DNA of 64,000 bases, from assembly GCA_943788645.1 (NCBI GenBank), contig CALSRC010000001.1, positions 1 to 64,000 on the forward strand, written 5' to 3'. A program made the position numbers and the translations under genes. The notes under the pieces are model-generated. The model worked only from the letters and a program-made list of their open reading frames with translations, did not search any database and was not told the origin of the DNA. Positions 61,901-64,000 of this stretch are shown in pieces (position 1 is the first letter of the stretch; every line of letters starts with the position of its first letter). This DNA comes from UA16 sp002292325 (lineage in GTDB: Bacteria > Bacteroidota > Bacteroidia > Flavobacteriales_D > Sanyastnellaceae).

Positions 61901-62681
61901 TCCAGCAAATCCCTCGACCTATGAAAATGCCTTGGTCCGCTTCATTCACCACGGTACGACTGAAATCGAAATTCAATGGCATCACGTGCTCTTGGACGGG
62001 CTTGGGACCGAGGTCCTTCTGCGAAATTTAAAAGAAATCCTCGACGGACAATTCCAAAAGCGACACCTTCCTCTGCATGCTCTGCTCCAGCCGCAATTCG
62101 ACCGCAGTGCACCTAACGTTCGAACCTCTGGGGCCAAAGCCCAGGTATGCAAGACTGAATTAGCCAGCGAAACGTTGGAGGCGGTTTCAGCATTTTGCTT
62201 GCGCCACGAACTCCGTCAAAGCACGTTTTGGCAATTCCTCGCGGCTTATGCCCACGAAATTTCAGAAATCGCCATCGCAGACGTGGCCTATCATCCCGGA
62301 TTTCCGGGCATGTTCACCGAACTAAAGGCCATTCGTTTTGACCTGAACGCGGAAAGCCCAACGAAATGGGTGATGCCCGAATCTGCTCCAGATGGTGAAT
62401 TCAGCGTGGTTGCAAACTTCATGACTTTGATGACGGACAATGACTGGGTGCGGCATTTGGATATGAGCGAACCCACCCATTGCAAGTACCCGCATGAATG
62501 GCAATTCATTGTCAGCGGTTCCCAAGTGGATGTCGCCTACTACTCGGCACAAAACGATGTTCAGGCCACACAGACATTTGGCAAGTTTCAAACTGCCCTT
62601 GAGCAACTTTTGACAGGAGCTCCATTGAAGTCGCCTGAAAGCTCTGCCGCATTAGACGTTTTTGACGAATTCAACTTTTGA
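55920..62681 (+). CDS. nonribosomal peptide synthetase, C-A-PCP-C-A-PCP-C
   Basis: 2253 residues; the ATG at 55920 is chosen over a longer frame overlapping NRPS1. C1 has HHLLLDG (about 134). A1 (about 370-840) has code D-F-W-N-V-G-M-V-H-K, matching threonine. PCP1 NGGDSI (about 880). C2 HHLILDG (about 1068). A2 (about 1370-1815) has code D-A-H-W-V-T-Y-V-V-K, which I cannot assign. PCP2 VGGNSI (about 1857). A final C domain (about 1870-2250) has HHVLLDG (about 2021). There is no thioesterase, reductase or epimerase; the terminal C domain probably releases the chain onto an amine, alcohol or itself. The next gene overlaps the stop (TGATG). Confidence 0.9.
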   Translation: MKFSKEDIQRVTKTSPIEDSLLVFQADGAKRKYVEYALVKIDEVILHVSDISRWIDAVPRFRDCYIYENNQPVQIRLKSAFYPVQIIELEGEQSMKSVMGQLTNLVPVIDVQSPPLFEVVAFHSGSDTYLGLAYHHLLLDGISAQLALSMLDPNHRFQASDWLPNPAPAKSDVPHLPSFLIEPLLPPPVAQAPGFLRLQHRIEGGSYEEVMIQWVDFIQQASGSDEVVVGEVLSARDDSVEAQQALGYFVQTWPLVFQGATHLEQLKSIRNERIAVSQDWVNRHVPSQCFDHVWVVEPTLGSRHESLFWSTPHYPLTLVIKPSEAHVDIEFCWNLEKVDARAAQQIFASFGAHLEEPEAVQSLPEWPAPSSPNLLALWDLSVAAHADRVAVEDAQGNQWTYRELDRRAEALASRLPVNPGDRIGVHVTHSAAIPLAFLGVLKRGGTYVPIDPTVTRERWEYILEDAGIELVVSDLSDSLGRVAVHPNERVDADMVPYEAHVPDPTEAVYLIYTSGTTGQPKGCAVNHLNLANLFEGTQEYFGFHPKDRWVLAHSYGFDFSTWEIWGCLLSGGQLFIPPRKTIQDTFSFYDYLKEEGITILNQTPKAFDNLMLVDESSTGLPSIRHVVFGGDKLHPERLSDWIARHKACVLTNMYGITETTVHVTAKQVVQETQSNIGRPLPGYTLRWVNDSGQAIPKGFIGEMHVFGNGVCNGYHGKPELTNEKFGLQHSNRFYRTGDLGWQVGEDAYYLGRKDRQIKVRGYRIELGEIEFQLQKSAPGCQFIAALHEDQLVAFFKGNTPGFDPEFFQGKLADYAIPHRFIHVTEFPLNASGKVDEKTLFAHLSERTTAASAAQGDPFIVQAVQETLGDGISMERTFIQNGGDSIAAIRVINKLRKAERTLQVSELFETHAIAQLRSAPLVADSKSMQSALELFHKKAALDWSDDQFYIPLLEAQEGILFDCLRSDDPSLYVEQLTYELPGTYGFDQIQKAYQAVCHHNPILTARLDRHVGQYLLKADRNAPVVCTEITSSEWKDYLQEDFARGFELERNLTRIAVLPGKDQTRLVWTHHHLILDGWSLGVFSNEMMKALENKTLLAHDEFIQLACECSNHPQAGTYWARKSLPQLATALPPPLPSKDPELAYLKHRVFIPLADASRIQETGTSMHAYCMTLWASFLCTLYDRSEVLLGNVVSLRSDEHLEALGMFVRTLPFIFHADRNRSFEQLLQDTAERLREDEQHKGERLGEHTQGHLNDHLFVFENYPVDHAALEEKGIRIGDFQERTGSPWTTLVYPVPGGVEWHVLFHPAHHNRNQVQSVLTHFERWAQALNWTQPCTVLKSALLLEPAIIGRTLPRQELKILELLKRDSNQPAILGTDFDMTYSDLWAEAELLANSLCQAGLEAREAVGIDVACTRHFAASILGVWRAGGVPAPVDKRYPASRKAFVYEAVSARFVLQTDANDIELVATNHPINPLDDSAGFILSTSGSTGTPKVVVQTHACLINLVHWNRSSFGMKGDDVILQSSSFGFDASFHEVLLAMSLGASLVELPLESRLDIHQIKASIQAHAVTQAWIPARLLNAVLEADIAYFDACNSLKRIVTTGEALILSIGLKNYLQQAGVSLLNYYGPTETHVVTALEVTAANIRTQPPIGTVLDNCQICLMNDEGQPAFKGLPGEIWVTGDPVALGYHNEDALNAAVFINQEGKRWYKTGDWGYVGDNNLLEFIGRKDSQLNIRGFRVEPIEVERTLMEIPGLTQCCVLTQDQELYAFVVGVVAREQLIEESRGRLPDYMVPSHWHVLDGMPLNSNGKADRKALVRLMHSTEVQNIKSTSHWQSTRAWRQTLGHDQFGDTSSFESVGGNSILLMKLQAWIEKELGIFVSVRDLLLHKTPESLEMLLRKEPISSEVLPEHFPVHSLQRAILILEAGQNLEGHSPFWLGFKAQLSKPVAREAWEQAVETLLDQYPHLKVALQGTSELKQIQWVQVSDIAPFLTSIPANPSTYENALVRFIHHGTTEIEIQWHHVLLDGLGTEVLLRNLKEILDGQFQKRHLPLHALLQPQFDRSAPNVRTSGAKAQVCKTELASETLEAVSAFCLRHELRQSTFWQFLAAYAHEISEIAIADVAYHPGFPGMFTELKAIRFDLNAESPTKWVMPESAPDGEFSVVANFMTLMTDNDWVRHLDMSEPTHCKYPHEWQFIVSGSQVDVAYYSAQNDVQATQTFGKFQTALEQLLTGAPLKSPESSAALDVFDEFNF

Positions 62682-63520
62682 TGGAAACATACCTTCGGCA
62701 CCAAGTACAACAGCTGGCAATTCCAGGTTTACGGAACGCATCCGGGGAGCGATGGATGGAAACCATGGAGCTCGTTTTGGGGATGATTCGCGCCACAGGT
62801 TTTGAACCAAAGATCCAGGAATGGAAGGGTGAGCAAGGAGTTGTGTACCGAAATTTTTTGGTTCACATTCCGGGGGAGCGGCCCGAAAAAGTTCTGCTCG
62901 GAGCGCACTATGATACCTTCGAGGAAACCCCGGGTGCAGATGACAACGCGAGCGCTGTGGCCGTGCTTTTGGGGTTTTTGAATTGCCTCAAAAGCGAGCG
63001 CTTTCCCTACGATCTTGAGGTGGTGTTTTATGCTTGTGAAGAACCTCCTTTTTTTGGAACCGAAGCAATGGGAAGCTTTGTGCATGCTGGGACTTGCGAC
63101 CCTGCACAAATCAGGTTCATGGTCTGTTTGGAGATGGTCGGGTATTTCTCAGAATCGGATCACAGCCAAGATTTTCCCCTGGGGTTCTTGCGCTGGATTT
63201 ATGGAAACAAAGGGAACTTTCTCATGGGCGTGAGCAATCTTAAATCCATTCAACGAACAGCGCCTTTTTTGAAGTCCTTGCAGTCGATTAGGCCGCAATT
63301 CTATCGGAAATTTTGGATCCCCTTCGCTTTTTCTGGAATGGACTGGTCCGACCACAGGAGCTACTGGAATCGTGGGATTCCCGCAGTGATGCTGACAGAC
63401 ACCGCCATGTTCCGCAATTCGAATTACCACGGTGCAGACGATACCACCATGACCTTAAATTACAGCCACATGGCCAATCTCGTGCACGATCTCAAATCTG
63501 CTTTATTGAACATGCCATGA
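62681..63520 (+). CDS. cytosolic M28-family metallopeptidase of the NRPS cluster
   Basis: 279 residues from ATG 62681. Metal-site motifs of M28 aminopeptidases are present: GAHYDT, PGADDNASAVAVLL, CEEPPFFGTE with the catalytic Glu pair, LTDTAMFR, and the final His in NYHGADDT. There is no signal peptide, so it acts inside the cell, unlike most M28 enzymes. Coupled to NRPS2 (TGATG) and to the aminotransferase (ATGA), it may trim or mature the peptide, or hydrolyse a precursor. The related glutaminyl-cyclase fold is a less likely alternative. Confidence 0.85.
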   Translation: METYLRHQVQQLAIPGLRNASGERWMETMELVLGMIRATGFEPKIQEWKGEQGVVYRNFLVHIPGERPEKVLLGAHYDTFEETPGADDNASAVAVLLGFLNCLKSERFPYDLEVVFYACEEPPFFGTEAMGSFVHAGTCDPAQIRFMVCLEMVGYFSESDHSQDFPLGFLRWIYGNKGNFLMGVSNLKSIQRTAPFLKSLQSIRPQFYRKFWIPFAFSGMDWSDHRSYWNRGIPAVMLTDTAMFRNSNYHGADDTTMTLNYSHMANLVHDLKSALLNMP

Positions 63521-64000
63521 ATCGGATTCACTACCTCAACAAGCTGGCCGAAAGCTCCGCACGTTACAATTTGGGCGCCGGTGTTCCTCCGATTGCATTG
63601 TATCCTCCGCTTGAAATCAATCGCCTGATTCATCAATTTCAAGCGGCTCATCCAGCTCGCTCGCTGCTGCAGTATCACGCAACCGAAGGATTGATTCGAG
63701 ATCTCGCAGTACAGACCTTCGCCGCCAATGAAGGCCATCTGGGAGACCACAATGATGTCCTCATTACCAACGGAGTTCAAGAAGCAATCGCCCTTGCCGC
63801 TCTTCACTTCCGTGAACAGCCCATCGCCTGCAGGGATCCGTTCTACCCTGGTCTGATCGAAGCAGTAGAAATGACAGGAAATTCGATTCATTGGATTCAA
63901 GGCGAAGATTGGCTGGAACACGTTGCTCAATTGCCCCAAGGCACCCTCTTCTATCTTTCATCAGATTTTGCCAATCCTACCGGTAAAAGCCTGAGTCTCA
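63517..64000 (+). CDS. PLP-dependent aminotransferase class I/II, 5' part
   Basis: The ATG overlaps the M28 stop, and the frame stays open to the window end (161 codons). The N-terminal part of a fold-type I aminotransferase is clear: GAGVPPIALYPPLEINR, LLQYHATEGLIRDLAVQ, ITNGVQEAIALAAL and SSDFANPTGKSLS. The Lys that binds PLP lies beyond the edge. Similarity is to the 2-aminoadipate/aromatic aminotransferase group. It may supply or modify an NRPS building block, such as an unusual amino acid for the unassigned A2 domain (inference). Confidence 0.85.
   Translation, partial: MNRIHYLNKLAESSARYNLGAGVPPIALYPPLEINRLIHQFQAAHPARSLLQYHATEGLIRDLAVQTFAANEGHLGDHNDVLITNGVQEAIALAALHFREQPIACRDPFYPGLIEAVEMTGNSIHWIQGEDWLEHVAQLPQGTLFYLSSDFANPTGKSLSL

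Overview
The window reads as the chromosome of a free-living, probably marine, member of the Bacteroidota, most likely in or near the Flavobacteriales. The evidence is secreted proteins with type IX secretion (T9SS) C-terminal tails, many promoter-like TAnnTTTG -7 elements, few Shine-Dalgarno sites, a DnaG without a normal zinc ribbon, the dut / nucleotidyltransferase / TPR / DUF4292 / EnvC gene order, and the families present (vSGLT-type symporter, bestrophin, RprXY-like two-component pair). The genus cannot be fixed from the sequence. I saw no IS element, prophage, CRISPR array, rRNA operon or replication origin.

1-9.6 kb: the 3' end of a YadA-head-like repeat protein, tRNA-Gln, an aldehyde dehydrogenase broken by one base, an OmpA-type lipoprotein convergent with a Cys-rich lipoprotein, then recJ, a MscS channel and dnaG. 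9.6-19.4 kb: a two-component pair, a TonB-like protein, prs-rplY-pth on the plus strand, nadD-gmk-yicC on the minus strand, a polyprenyl synthase, a MORN lipoprotein and a glucosaminidase. 19.5-31.7 kb: a long plus-strand run with tyrosine catabolism (hmgA, hppD), a fused peptide-type ABC ATPase, enoyl-CoA hydratase, dut, a nucleotidyltransferase, a TPR lipoprotein, a DUF4292 lipoprotein, an EnvC-like factor and feoB, with feoA facing it.

32-50 kb: an accessory and envelope region. It holds a BNR/sialidase-like secreted protein, a vSGLT-like symporter carrying five one-base insertions, tRNA-Val, a front-end-type desaturase, an M43-type metalloprotease, and a large secreted protein paired with a small PID-CTERM-like protein. 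Two T9SS cargo proteins, DoxX, thioredoxin, bestrophin and several unknowns follow. Two of the large secreted proteins end in dockerin-like Asp-rich repeats rather than the usual T9SS tail.

50-64 kb: the most novel part. A minus-strand, translationally coupled three-gene operon encodes a divergent ATP-dependent DNA ligase with two proteins I do not recognise. Divergent from it is a nonribosomal peptide synthetase (NRPS) cluster: C-A-PCP, then C-A-PCP-C-A-PCP-C, then a cytosolic M28 peptidase and a PLP aminotransferase that runs off the window. Hand-read specificity codes predict ornithine, threonine and a third residue I cannot assign. There is no thioesterase; the assembly line ends in a condensation domain.

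All seven frameshifts I reconstructed are single extra bases in short homopolymers. Five lie within about 0.63 kb of the symporter gene, which points to local consensus errors as the first explanation.
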